This document shows positions 32,799 through 44,005 of a stretch of 64,000 nt of DNA, piece by piece; position 1 is the stretch's first letter; each line of letters opens with the position of its first letter. Source of the stretch: Campanula takesimana (lineage: Eukaryota; Streptophyta; Magnoliopsida; Asterales; Campanulaceae); NCBI GenBank assembly GCA_026119855.1, contig JAOWBW010000144.1, positions 1,614,180 through 1,678,179 of the forward strand. The letters are read 5' to 3'. The position numbers and the translations under genes are program-made. The notes beneath the pieces were generated by a model. The model saw only the letters and a program-made list of their open reading frames with translations, was not told the DNA's origin and searched no databases.

Positions 32799-34904
32799 TG
32801 TCACGACCCGAAATCTAGGCTCTATTTTATTAGTAATTAAATGATTATTATTTAATTATTTGCCTATTTATTTATTTAAATTATTATTTATTTAAATATT
32901 TATGTGTGCAACTTATGTGTTATAATAATTATGCCTAGCATTTTAATTGGGTCATTTGTGCTAGTGTAGAAGTGTTGAGTCTTATTAGTTAGTGGGGAGT
33001 TTAATTGAAAAGGTAGTATTGGGGGAGGGGCCTTTTTGTAACATTTCAAATATTTCTTCATCTTCTCCCTACTTCCCTCACCTCCTCCCTCACTCTCTCC
33101 ATCCCATCTCCCAGGAAACTCTCTCTCTCTCCTCCCTTTTTGGTAAGTTTTCTTTCCTTTCCTTCTCTCTTCTTTTTCTTCATCTTCTTCTAGTTATTTC
33201 TCATTTCTTAAAACATGAACATTGTTTAGATCGTCGTTAGGATCGCGTAGAATAAAAAAGAATTGAATTCCGTCAACTTTGAGATTTATCAAGTAAGTCA
33301 CTTTCCCCCCATTTTTATGCTAAATTGTTCATATCATGTTTATATGATGTTTGATGTGTTATATTTGAAGTTTGGTTGGGTTTTGAAATTATTGAGAATT
33401 TATTTTGAGTTTTGATCAAAAATGGTGAAATCTTGAATGTTGGATTTGATTCTTGATTTTGGTTGTTAAATGTTGTTGTTTGAGTCTTTTTAGACTTATT
33501 AGTTGTGTTGGTACATTAGTATACTAGTTGGAATGTTGGATTTTGGTGGAAATGTGTTTTGGGTATAAAAATGGAAGAACCCATGTTGTTCTTCCCGATT
33601 TCTGGAAATTCAGAAGGTTGGGCGGCCGCACAAAATTATCTGGGCGACCGCGCATCTATCTGAAAGCTTTTGTTCTTGTTTTGAGGCTTTTTGGGCGACC
33701 GCACAGTCCACTTTGGGCGGCCGCACAGAACCCCTGAAAATTTACATTTGTTAAAATTGTGTGAATGAAGGATGCGTTTTGGTCTAAGTCTTGGGTGTCC
33801 TTCTAGTTGACCCTAGTGAACATTGTTGTACACTTTAGTGATAGAATTGGGTCCTTTGTGATCAAGTTTGTGTTTGAAATTCATTAATTGTTAATTGGGA
33901 TTTTGGAGCACCTTTATTGTGTGTTGTTGGTTCAATTCATCTTTTGGTGATTATTTGGCATGGTTCCCTACTTTGGAATCCTTTGTTGTTTATCATGCTA
34001 GTATTTCATTACTTAGCATTTATTTGGAAGCCCAGCTGGCATATTTGTTGCATCGGGCGATGGGAAAGATTATAATGGCAAAGCCAAGTCCATTATAATG
34101 TTGACCATTGTTTTGCCCCCTTCTTTACCCTTTTCCAGATTGGCCTTGGAAGAGATGAGTTAGCTTCCTTTGTGAATGTATCTAGCTAGCGGGCATGACT
34201 TTGTGTCATGGTCCTTGTCCTTTGTGACACTTTTATGGTTATTGGTTCCGGTACCGGGGTTTTCTCTTCAGCTTTCATGCTATTATGAAGATGATGATTT
34301 GTTGATTATTGAAGCTGCGCAGCGATCCTTTATTTGGATGTTCCGGTTTGGAAAACCTTGGCTATATCCTTTGTTATGTGTTTATTTCCGCTGCTATCTG
34401 TTAAGTGATAAATGCTATGTGCTGTGTGATATTTATTATTGCTTATCGCTTCGTGCATCATAGCATGTCATGTAGTTGCATTAGTAACTTATTGAGATTT
34501 ATCTCACCCCCTTTTCTTTTATCTTTGTTTTCCTTAAGCCCCCCCCCCCCAGGTGCTAAGGATTAGTCTCGCTGATCACGAGAAAGAGGACGTCGAGTGT
34601 GGATCCATTCTTTTGGGGAAGGTTGATATAGGTTGGTTTACATTATGTAAATGTGTAACCATTTTGGGGTAGTTGTACCAAACAATGACGTCACTAAGAA
34701 TTGTATAATTGTATTTTGTTGGGCATAAACTTGTGGAAGTTTATGATAGTCGTAATTGATTTTTATCAAACTTGGTTTTGTAAAACTTTGGATCTCTACC
34801 TTTTGGTATCAAATGAAATTTTTAACTTCAGTATTTCGTAGTTTTGGTTTCAGAGTCGACGTCCAGATCGCGGTCTCGGGCCCGCGGGGTCCGGGGTCGC
34901 GACA
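32799..34904. repeat. Gypsy-type solo LTR inside Copia-2 gag
   Basis: 2106 bp beginning TGTCACGACCC and ending GGTCGCGACA, flanked by the direct repeat GATAG (32794-32798, 34905-34909). No PBS, PPT or coding sequence lies inside, so it is a solo LTR left by LTR-LTR recombination. A homologue, seen by shared order of motifs (AGATTGGCCTTGGA, GACTTTGTGTCAT), is the right-edge LTR at 62930-64000. It contains a C13 run at 34540-34552. The orientation of the parent element cannot be fixed. Confidence 0.9.
33620..33726. promoter_or_regulatory. Four-site GGGCGRCCGCACA ladder in the gypsy solo LTR
   Basis: Sites start at 33620, 33642, 33693 and 33714: spacings 22-51-21. Both the word and the layout are those of the Copia-2 LTR, although the LTRs otherwise do not align. 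One site has CGCGCA for CGCACA. Confidence 0.7.
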
Positions 34905-35858
34905 GATAGGCGTGGAGTTAAGAACCATGTTTCAAGAGCAAGCTAGGTAAGAGAGGTACAAGACCATTGTTGCATTCACTACTTGCAAAATGAATGAAGG
35001 GCAACAAGTGAGTCCTCACATGCTGAAAATGAAATGTTATGTAGAGCACCTTGAGAAACTTGGCTATCCAATCTCATTGGAGCTAGCCACAGATCTCATT
35101 CTTAATTCATTGCCTAAAAGTTATAATCATTTTGTGATGAATTATAACATGCATGGAATGGATAAGAATCTCTCCGAGTTGCATGGGATGATTAAAACTG
35201 CGGAGATGAAGATTGCGGAGAAAGGTTCACCCGTAATTGCAAGGCTTTCTTGGAAGAGCAAAAGAAGAAGAAGGGCAGCAAGGCTGCGTCGACTTCAGGT
35301 ATCTATATGATAGATATTCTCCTTTCTACCACTGATTCTTGGGTATTGGATACCGGATGTAGTTCTCACATTTGTTTAAATGTGCAGGGTCTAAAGAATA
35401 GGAGACTACTTAAAGAGGGTGAAGTAGACCTACGCGTGGGGAATGGAGCACGAGTTGCTGCATTAGCCATAGGGACTTATGAAGTCACTTTACCTTCCGG
35501 ATTAATTCTTGCTTTGAACAATTGTTATTATGTTCCGGATTTAAGTAGAAATATTATTTCAATTTCTTGTTTGGATAATGAAGGTTTTAAGTTTCTTATT
35601 GAGAATAAGAAATTTTCTATTTATTTAAATGATGTGCTTTATGGTATTGCTAATTCATTTAATGGCCTTTATGTCTTGAATGTCAAGAATGAAAATAATG
35701 ACAATGTCTATCTTATAAATAAGAAATCTAAACCTAATGATGTAAATCATTCTTATTTGTGGCATTGCCGTCTTGGTCATATTAATGAGAAGCGTATCTC
35801 GAAACTCCATGGGGACGGTCTTTTAGGTTCGTGTGACCTTGGGTCATATGACACTTGT

Positions 35859-37145
35859 TGTAGACACCCCGCCTTGGACCTCTCACCCCGATTGCATACA
35901 AAGTATTTTTATTTAACTTATTTTTGTTGATTTCTGTTACTTCGGTTAAGTTCCTAACTGATTCCGTTAGTTTTGGACTAAACTGCATAACAGAGTTAGC
36001 TTTTAGGGTCATTCTGTCATTCTTCACCCGCGGGCGCTTCCGGCACTGCCAGTGAGCCGCGCGCGCGTCCCGCCCCAAAAGCCGGACCCGCGCGCTTCCC
36101 ACTTTGGCAGTAACGGATTGCACCTTATTTCCCTCCCTTTTCTTATTTACAAACATCTTTTCTTGATCACAAAAACCACCTTTTTACATCCACATTCATC
36201 CCCCCTTTTCTCATTAACTCCCAATCCCAAATTCTAAGCCTTTTCCCAAAAACTAATATTTCTTTCATTTATTATTTGATTTCTTTTATTTCTTTTATTT
36301 TTCTTTTATTCATTTATCTTATTTGTGATTGGCTCATTCCATTTCACATGGATGATCAATTTCCCTCCATCATTTCCCTCTCTTTTTTACCTATAAAAAC
36401 CATCATCTCCTACCTTGGAAAAGGACCTCATTTTTTAGACCTTGATCTCACATTTTCACTACACCTACACTATACACAATTCTCTACACAAATTCTCCAA
36501 CAAGAGTTTTTATACAACAAATTGTTCTACAACAATTTCATTACAACAACAACACTTTCAAGTCAAGGTTCCAAGTCCTCTTTCTCAAGGTACAACTCCA
36601 TTTTCTTCCTTTGTTTTCTTCTTCTTGATGTATGCAATCCCCATTAATGGGACATGACCAACATGACTACTTCACATATTGAAGTTAGTTAAGGTTATCT
36701 CCCTACATTTTAATCTTAACTTTAATTCACCATGTTAATTTCTCTTCATCCCTTAATGTAATTCTTTAAACATTACTTGTTACATGTAATCTTTATCATT
36801 AAATAAATAAAACAATTCTATTTTATTTCCCCTTTTCTTCTCATCACAATTGTTAGCACATTTCTATTTAATTAATTGAAGGACATGTAAATATTAGAAC
36901 ACCAATAGTAGCATGACCCGCGTAAGCGGGACGGAGTGGGTGTTTAAGTACTTCCCACTCCGTCACCGAACCCCCGAACCCCTCTCTCCCGAATCTCTGG
37001 TTTTGTACATAAATTAGGCTATTTCTAGGTTTTTCTTATGTTCCTTTAAAAACATAGGTGGCGACTCTAAACAATCTAAAACAAGTTAGACATCCTAGGA
37101 TAATTCACCGCTCTAGCCAAGCCGTGGTTCCCCGGGGTATCTACA
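35859..37145 (+). repeat. Element F 5' LTR
   Basis: TGTAGACACC to GGGTATCTACA. GC units at 36030, 36059 and 36088; TATA CTATAAAAAC at 36391-36400; U5 hairpins at about 36917-36963; TGGCGACTC at 37059-37067. Poly(A)-signal-like AAATAAATAAAA lies near 36800. The 123-residue frame at 36276-36647 recurs in the other LTR and is not a gene. Confidence 0.96.
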
Positions 37146-37146
37146 G

Positions 37147-37164
37147 TGGCGACTCCGCTGGGGA
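37147..37164 (+). other. Element F primer-binding site
   Basis: TGGCGACTCCGCTGGGGA, one base after the LTR; tRNA-Arg type. Confidence 0.96.
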
Positions 37165-38382
37165 AGATTTAGAGGGTTAAACTTGCGTTCTTAACTTTTG
37201 GTGTTTTTATTACTGTTTTCTGGGCATTCTGGTAAAAAGGGTTGGAAGCGCGCGCCTCTGGCCTTCTTGGCCTAAAGCGCGCGCGTCCAACCCCAATTAC
37301 CAGAATCGCCCGCCTCCTTTCTTGTCCTTCAATTCCATGTTTCTGTGCTAACAATTACTGCAGGGGAAAGAATTTTTTATTTAGGGTCAAGGCAATCCCT
37401 TGAACCCACTGATTCGCAGGTACTGCCCAGAATCGGGCGCCTCTGCCCCTCTTTGTCTACCGCGCGCGCCTTCCGCATAGGCCACCCAATGCGCGCGCTT
37501 CTGGGTGCATTCCCGGAACAGAACATGTGCACAGAAACAGAACAGAATGACAGTGTGTGGGCACCGTGCCTGCATACAATTTCTTTTACTTTCTGTTTAT
37601 TTTTATCGGTCACACGGGTGATTCGAAAGTTGTAAATTATGTGCTTTTTTGTTTTTGTTTTTTTATTTCTTTTGAAAAAAAAAAATGTTTTGTCACATGT
37701 TAGACCTCACACTACATGCACATATTCTTATCAATTGCTCACTATCGAGTCGCACAAGTCCAACCCCAAACCCGTCGAGGCCCGTCCTAGAAAGTTTCAA
37801 GCTCCACTCGACCTTGGCTCTTTCGAAGCGGTAAACCTCAGCCCGTGGCGTAGTTCATAACTACATGCCGGGGGTGACCTTTGAGCCTCATATTCAAGCC
37901 GAGCACAAGCCACACAATTCAAGTCTAGGGTCTAACACTCCGTGACTCAAGTCGGTTTTTCATGTATCGAGATTTCCCTAAACTAATGTATTCAAATCAT
38001 ACATGCCAACTTGTTGCAATGGACGAAATAAAACTCCGTACCCAAAAGTGGGCATTTTGGACGAAAATAAAAATCCGTCCCCGCATGTATGATTTACTAC
38101 ATCAATTTAGTTTAATCCCGTCACATGTAGGTATCACAAGCATGGTGGAATCCGATGAGTATATGGGACCGCGAGAAGGTCTATATACTAGTGTGACGAT
38201 TCCACTATTTTTCTAGAAACCCCAAAAAGGACTCCGTCCTTCCGACTTTGTAAAAAAAAAAAAAAAAAGTCGTTTTTCCTTATGTGGTTGAGTCTTTTTC
38301 TTTGTTTGTGGGTTAATTCATTTTATCCAAAAGGTGTTTGTGGGGCCAATCTAAGATCAACCGTGCTCTTTCAATAGGTCCA
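37165..38382 (+). other. Element F leader
   Basis: Aligns with the A, B and C leaders in reverse orientation. GC units at 37248, 37277, about 37306 and at 37433, 37462, 37491. Contains the paired GTCCCCGCATGTATG and CTCCGTCC words seen in A. No gene seen. Confidence 0.85.
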
Positions 38383-38574
38383 ATGGCTTCCAACGGCAAC
38401 AACAACAACGGTGGAAATGATTTCGTGTCCAACGAAGGGTTACTCAATATAATGAAATCAATGGGGGAACAAATGGATAGGATTGTCGAGGATGCCCGCC
38501 GTAAAGACAATTTGTGGCAAGCCCGTTTCGATATCGACAAGAGGATTCACAAAGAAGAGGTTTCCGAACTCAAG
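38383..38574 (+). pseudogene. Element F gag start
   Basis: 64 codons from ATG 38383 (MASNGNNNNGGNDFVSNEGL), continuing NIMKSMGEQMDRIVEDARRK, DNLWQARFDIDKRIHKEEV and SELK. It resembles the A/B gag N-terminus in position and in the charged coiled coil with a KDNLWQ/KDDLWQ word. It is cut at 38575 by Copia G. The open frame runs on only because Copia sequence happens to be in phase. No capsid part was found beyond the insertion. Confidence 0.7.
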
Positions 38575-38901
38575 GTAAGACACGTTCCACAAGTAGCAAA
38601 GAATCTGATATCACTTAGTCGTTTGGACAAGAAGGGGTACAGTTTCAAGGGTGAAGGTGGAGTTCTGAATGTCTACAAAGGTTCAGATGTGATTCTGAAG
38701 GGTGAAAGAAAAGGTTCCTTGTTCATCCTCCAAGGTTCTGAGATTGATGAGGGTGTTGACAAGCAGGTGGAGCATCATTTTACTCTAGACCGGAGTGAAC
38801 TGGGCAAGCCAAAACTAGAAGATCGACACACACCGGTGTTGTCAGTCATGGTTGGCAAGATCCAATGTCGACTGGATGGGCCACAATTAAATGACTGTTA
38901 G
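38575..38901 (+). pseudogene. Element G pol fragment (pre-integrase region)
   Basis: Begins VRHVPQVAKNLISLSRLDKK and continues GYSFKGEGGVLNVYKGSDVI, the Copia region just after protease, then diverges (EIDEGVDKQVEHHFTLDRSE) and stops at 38899-38901. A stretch to 39155 without a clear frame leads to the PPT. The integrase to RNase H block that should lie here is deleted. Confidence 0.7.
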
Positions 38902-39167
38902 TTGCCCGTTGGGGTGATTCTGAGTGTCCGTAGGATACATTGCATGCAGAAAATCTGATTGTCCAGAGGACAAGGTTGTTTGTCTGGTGAGGCAAATTCT
39001 GGGTGTCTTGAAGATACATGGTGCACAAAATCTAGTGTCTTTGACGAAAGACAGAACTGAGGCAAAGGTTGAAAAATCTGGTACGAGGGATGTGGCTCAA
39101 GGTGGAGTCTATGTCGGAAGCTCGTGCATCTGAATTATTAGGGGAGATTCAAAGTCAAGGTGGAGAT

Positions 39168-39794
39168 TGTTAAGTATAATGCCTTTGAATTTTGGGACAT
39201 AAATTTAAATGGATTAAATTAACAAGTTCGTAATTCCGGGACAGAAAGAGTAATTTCGAGACAGAAGGAGTATGGCTAAGGCTTGTGGCAAAGGCCACAA
39301 AAGCCGAGAGTTATACCTTAGTCACTTTCACGCAAGGAAGCATGACTGGCTAGGAATCACGTGTTGACCGGATTATGTCAGCAACTTTAGTGCCATAGTA
39401 AATAAGGATTGTTAAGGTATCCTTGTTTCAGTTAGTATCCTAGTCTTAGAATTAAAGTCAACTTGTGAGTATATTACGTGTGTGTAAACATACGTATTAT
39501 ATATATATACTCCCTTCCGTCCTAAATTAATTCAGTACCTTATTTTATTCAGAAAGTGAGAGAGATCAATAATTCTAGATCTAGGGTTTTGCATAGCTAG
39601 GAACTTTGTGATCAAAGTTCATGCAAACATAGATTAGTGTGATCATATTCTTGTAATTGTTTCTCCGCCATAATAATATTTGTTTCCCTTTGCCCGTGGA
39701 GGTAGCCAATAGAGATTGGTGAACCACGTAAATTCTGTCTTGTTATTTCTTGTGTTCATTATTGTTGCTATCTCTTGGGTCTGATTTACTAACA
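39168..39794 (+). repeat. Element G single LTR
   Basis: 627 bp, TGTTAAGT to TTACTAACA, with the purine tract CAAGGTGGAGAT before it and a PBS after it (TGGCACCAGAGCC, about 39797-39809). It contains a TATATATATA stretch near 39500. No second copy is in the window. Confidence 0.85.
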
Positions 39795-39854
39795 AGTGGC
39801 ACCAGAGCCTGGTTAGTCAAGGAAGATCAGGGCATTCCGCTGCGATAGAAAGAG

Positions 39855-40937
39855 ATGGATTCCGGGATGGATCAGAAAATCGACAAGTTTGATGGGAAGA
39901 ACAGTTTCAGTTTATGGCAGATCAAGATGAGAGCCATGTTGCGAAGACAAAGTTTGTGGGCTCCAGTGGCTACTGCAATCAGGGATCACAAGGATCCAGA
40001 AGGTAAGGCAGAGGTCGTTCCCACAGCAGAGGATTCGAAGAAGGCTGCAGACATGGTAGTATTGGATGAGAAAGCTCATTCAATGATTATCATGAGTCTT
40101 GATGATGAGATCTTAGCGGAAGTAGCGGATCAAGAAACAGCGGGAGGCTTGTGGCTGACGTTAGAGAATATGTATTTGACGAAGTCTCTAACCAACAAGC
40201 TCTATATGAAGAAGAAGTTATTCACTTTCCATATGACTGAAGGTACGCCTATTAAGGATCATCTAGATCGATTTTCCGCTTTATTACTTGAATTGCGTAA
40301 TATAGAGGTGAAAATTGATGATGAGGATGCTGCTCTAATTCTGTTGATATCTCTACCGTTGTCATATGAATCATATTTTGATTCATGCTTGAACAAAGAG
40401 ACAATTACTCTGGAGCAAGTAAAGTCTGGTCTGAAGACTAGAGAACTCCGCCGAAAGGCGAGTGGTACTAGTACAGAATCTCAGTCATCAGGTTTGACTG
40501 CGGAAGGCAGCAAAGGGCATGGTCGAAGGAGCGGAGGTTCTAGACGGTGTCCGAGACCTGGAGATATCTGTAGTTATTGCAAGGAGAAGGGGCATTGGAA
40601 GACCGACTGTCCCAAGAAGAAGAGAGAGCAGCAGAAATCTGAGTCGACTGCTGCGGTGGCAAGCAGTGACAATTTTGATGAGGATTGTGATTATGCCCTG
40701 GTGACCGAAGAAGAAACAAGCAAGGAAGTTGCATGGGTTCTAGATTCGGGAGCATCTTATCACATGTGTTCGCGCAAGGAGCGGTTTACAACATACGAGC
40801 AAAAAGATGGAGACCGTATTTATATGGCTAATGGATCGGACTGCGAGGTAGTTGGCATGGGCTCTGTAAGGGTGAGAACTTCTGGTGATAAAACTCTCAA
40901 ATTGAACAAGGTAAGACACGTTCCACAAGTAGCAAAG
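39855..40937 (+). pseudogene. Element G gag and protease
   Basis: Frame from ATG 39855 (MDSGMDQKIDKFDGKNSFSL). The Copia gag domain (FHMTEGTPIKDHLDRFSALL) is followed by a basic Ser/Gly stretch, a CCHC knuckle CSYCKEKGHWKTDC and the protease site WVLDSGASYHMC. It ends in KLNKVRHVPQVAK at the repeat boundary; the following residues (SQSPLKC) are host element F sequence read in phase. Open from start to boundary with no stops, so gag itself looks intact. Confidence 0.9.
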
Positions 40938-41262
40938 AGTCAAAGTCCTCTTAAGTGTGCATTAAGTTTTCTTTGTCCAATTAATGTGAAATTTTGAATC
41001 AAGTGTCATCATCAAATAAAAAGTCGTTCTTGTCCTCATACACTCTTCCAAGTTGTTCAATTAATTCTTGGCAAAATGATGAAAAAATGTCTAAACAAGT
41101 TTTAGAACGAAGGCCATCACTTGAACGCCTAGGGGCTAAACATTGTGACGAAGGCAACATCATCAACGACGAAGACAAAGCCAAGACATCAAAGGTGAAG
41201 CAACAACCATGGAGAAAAATCAAGCAATGTTTCAAAGGAGGGATTAAAAAAAAAAAAAAAAA

Positions 41263-41312
41263 TGCTCGCTAGGTTGAAATCATCAAATCAGCCTAGGCAA
41301 AAGTTAGAGCAC
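41263..41312. other. Post-pol hairpin copy 1 (F)
   Basis: Outer arms TGCTC/GAGCA, inner CTAG/CTAG, next to an A-run. The outer-arm sequence differs from copy 2 and from A and D copies but still pairs. Confidence 0.55.
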
Positions 41313-41909
41313 AAAAAAAAAACCCCCCTCAATCAAAGAAGATCAACATCATCATCCACCAACAAAGGACGAAACGACGAAGCAACAATTCCATCACGAC
41401 GAATGGAGAATCCACAAGAACTACGGTGACCTGAGCCTCTACACTGGAGGAACGTAGGCAACCTGTGGGTCCGGTCTCATGCAAGAAAGAAGAAATGTTT
41501 AGCCCTAGCGCGTTATGGTGATCGGCCTTCATCTCGAACTTGTCAAGACATCTTTGTACGATTCATTTGCCAATGAATTAATCACCAAAAAGATTGAACA
41601 ACTTTCTTAGATTTGGAATCATTTCGCGCTCCTTGTCGAGTCTAGGGACTTCTATTCTTTCTGCATATTCCCAATTCCTTGCAATCAAATTGGGGCTTTC
41701 CTTCTCTTCTCTCTTAATGACTTACTTGCCTTCGCGAGTCATTCAATTCAATAAAAAATACATGTCAATACTAGGGACACTTCCCTAGTCAAGTCAATGC
41801 CACTCATCATTAGTGACAAAAGGTCTTCACCGCAAAATCACATGTCTTATCTCCTCATCTAGAGTCAATGCACACTTCCTCATCAATTGAGTCAAAAAAA
41901 AATGATGAA

Positions 41910-41977
41910 GACGCAAAAGAGATGCCCGCTAGATTGAAAACCCGAAAGGGCGGTCTAGGCAAAAAACAGGGTGCGTC
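41910..41977. other. Post-pol hairpin copy 2 (F)
   Basis: 68 bp with outer arms GACGCA/TGCGTC, inner arms CTAGA/TCTAG and CCC/GGG, near-identical to the two copies in D (56657-56813) read on the other strand. Flanked by A-runs. Confidence 0.65.
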
Positions 41978-43970
41978 ATAAAAAAAAATGAGAGAGTGAG
42001 AGAGAGAAGGGAAAGAGAAATGGAGATATCTGGCCTCTAAAGAAGACAACTGCACAAGCTCTACATTGGATCTCCCCAACAAGTCAATTCCCCACCGATT
42101 CAACTTTGGGATTGCAAAAGGCTCGACAAGATATGGCACCATCAAAGGTTGTTTTGGGTTATTGGCATCATTCTCCAGCAGTGTGCATTTTTGGATTCAT
42201 GAAAAGAAGGCCCGTGGTAACCAAGATCCATCCGAGAACAAGCCCATCATAAAAGGACACGAGGTTGCACAAATAATCCCTAGCTAGTCAATTGGCTTGG
42301 GCAGCAAATAGCAACAACATGTGTCTCAGTTTTCAAGGCTTCTTCAAGTATGTGCTTCTAAAGTACGCCGAAAGGCTCCCGAGAAATGGAGTAGCTCTTG
42401 TCATATCCTCTCATGTTTATTCCCTCACACGAGGACGAGTCACTCTTGCTTTGCTCAACAAATGGTGACGCCCTAGGGGCTATGTGACTCAAGGACAAGG
42501 ACTTCTTTTGCTTCACTTGACAATCAATACGCCCTAGAGGCTATGCTCGAAAAAAAAAGATGTGTGAGACTATCCTCAAAGTCTCTCAAAAAGGGATGTA
42601 AAAGCCCTCTTGTCACGTGTGCCCATGCTCGTTCCCCCAGTCAAGGATGGACCTTTCTCGCAATCAATGATGGCACTCTAGGGGCTACGGTCAAGTCTTA
42701 AAGGCTCCCTCGGCAAAGAGCAATTAACTCCCCAGCAGTATCCCCAGCCAAGTCATGTGCAACATTGGAAGCTCCCTCAATTCGGCACCGAAGGTCTCCA
42801 AGGGCTTGGCAATCTACAATCTTTTGGGCTACGGCATTACAGTAATTCAAGCAAAGGGCAGTATTAGGGCTTCGCGACCGACAGTCTTTTGGGCAACAAT
42901 ACTCGAGCAAGTGCAATGTGGAGTAGTCTTATGGCTCCATGAGAGCAATCAAGATTCAAGGGTCTCTCAACACTTCAAGTCAAAGGCCTCTTGGTTTTAA
43001 ATGAAGACTCCGATGTTATGAATGAAGTTGATGATTTTTGTTAGAACTCACAGCGAGATTTTGAAGGAAGTCTTAGAGAAAAGGAAAAGATTCAATATGC
43101 TAAACTCTAATCAAAACAGGGTTATAGCGAGAAATGCCACGGCCAATCCCAATGTTTCTGCAATTCAGCACCCCCTTCTCCAAGATCAAAAGCACAAGGT
43201 GCAGCTCAGATAAAGTTGGGCCATAGCACTAGTTGCATCCGAAGATCCATCATTAGTTCAACTCAAGAAGAGTCAAGCAAGCCTACTCATTTGAGACTTT
43301 ATCACGCCAAGACCTTATCCTCCGCGACCTCGACGGCACCGCAAGACATTACTGCATCCTTTGACATAAGCCCTCAGCCATTGGGGTATCGACCACAATG
43401 AGGCCATTCATCTCCCCAGTAAGAGCAAGAAGGAGATCTCTATCAAGAATTCTACCAAACGGTACATCCGCTCTCAATGCCGAGCCAATCACGAGATAAT
43501 TTGGGGGCTTTACAATGAACGGTCTTCACATCCCGCCATCTACAAGCCCACGACACTTGGGGCTTTGCAATCTCTCGAAGCTTGGCATCAACGATCTCCT
43601 CTTGGGGCTTGCTCACTACAACAACAAAGGGCGATTTACTCGAATGGGCCAAGAGCTGATTTATCTTGGAGCTATGCAAGTCCCTAAAAATTTAGCATCA
43701 AAGGCATTCTAGGGGCTTTACAATCAGCAACCCCTCATCTCGGCATCAAAAGCCATTTGAAGCCCCATAATCGACAAATCTCTTGGGGCTAGACATCAAT
43801 CTTCGTTGGGCACACTGGCGACAACAGAATTCAAGCGAAGCAATCTGGACTTCGACTGAACATGACTTGATCTTGGGTTGGCTTCACAAGCACACAATGG
43901 TTAAAATGGTTCACCCACGAACTAAAAAAATATATATATATTTTCCTCACATGTGTGCATATTCTTTCCT

Positions 43971-44005
<35 letters not shown>

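Larger units (their letters stand above)
32498..35853 (+). pseudogene. Copia-2 gag and protease (interrupted)
   Basis: Starts at ATG 32498 (MTTNTQSISLRSILEKDKLQ). Gag runs to EHLEAYEI at 32798, is split by the solo LTR, and resumes at 34910 (GVELRTMFQEQAR). A TAA stop follows at about 34946-34948, then the gag C-terminus (YVEHLEKLGYPISLELATDL). After EKGSP the DNA skips about 180 bp relative to Copia-1, losing the zinc knuckle and shifting frame. The protease (WVLDTGCSSHICLN) and pre-integrase part (SYLWHCRLGHINEKRISKL) follow in the frame from 35250 until element F enters at 35859. Confidence 0.93.
38571..40937 (+). mobile_element. Element G: circularly permuted one-LTR Copia
   Basis: Order here is pol fragment, PPT, one LTR, PBS, gag, protease and then the same point of pol where the left end began. 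A 31-bp direct repeat (38571-38601 and 40907-40937) starting CAAGGTAAGACACG marks both ends; it encodes KVRHVPQVAK, which in both copies reads on naturally in Copia sequence. This is what a one-LTR circle opened at that point would give. Integrase, RT and RNase H are missing. Confidence 0.75.

Noticed and set aside
34540..34552. C-run as a G-quadruplex or regulatory site
   Set aside because: A single homopolymer run; similar runs at 60201 and 62511 suggest slippage or sequencing noise.
36276..36647. 123-codon hydrophobic ORF, repeated exactly at 45636-46007
   Set aside because: It is T-rich LTR sequence of element F covering the TATA region; the identity reflects LTR duplication.
40994..41272. 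92-codon Lys-rich ORF
   Set aside because: Ends in an A-run next to a hairpin; no similarity to gag or pol and no conservation in A or D.
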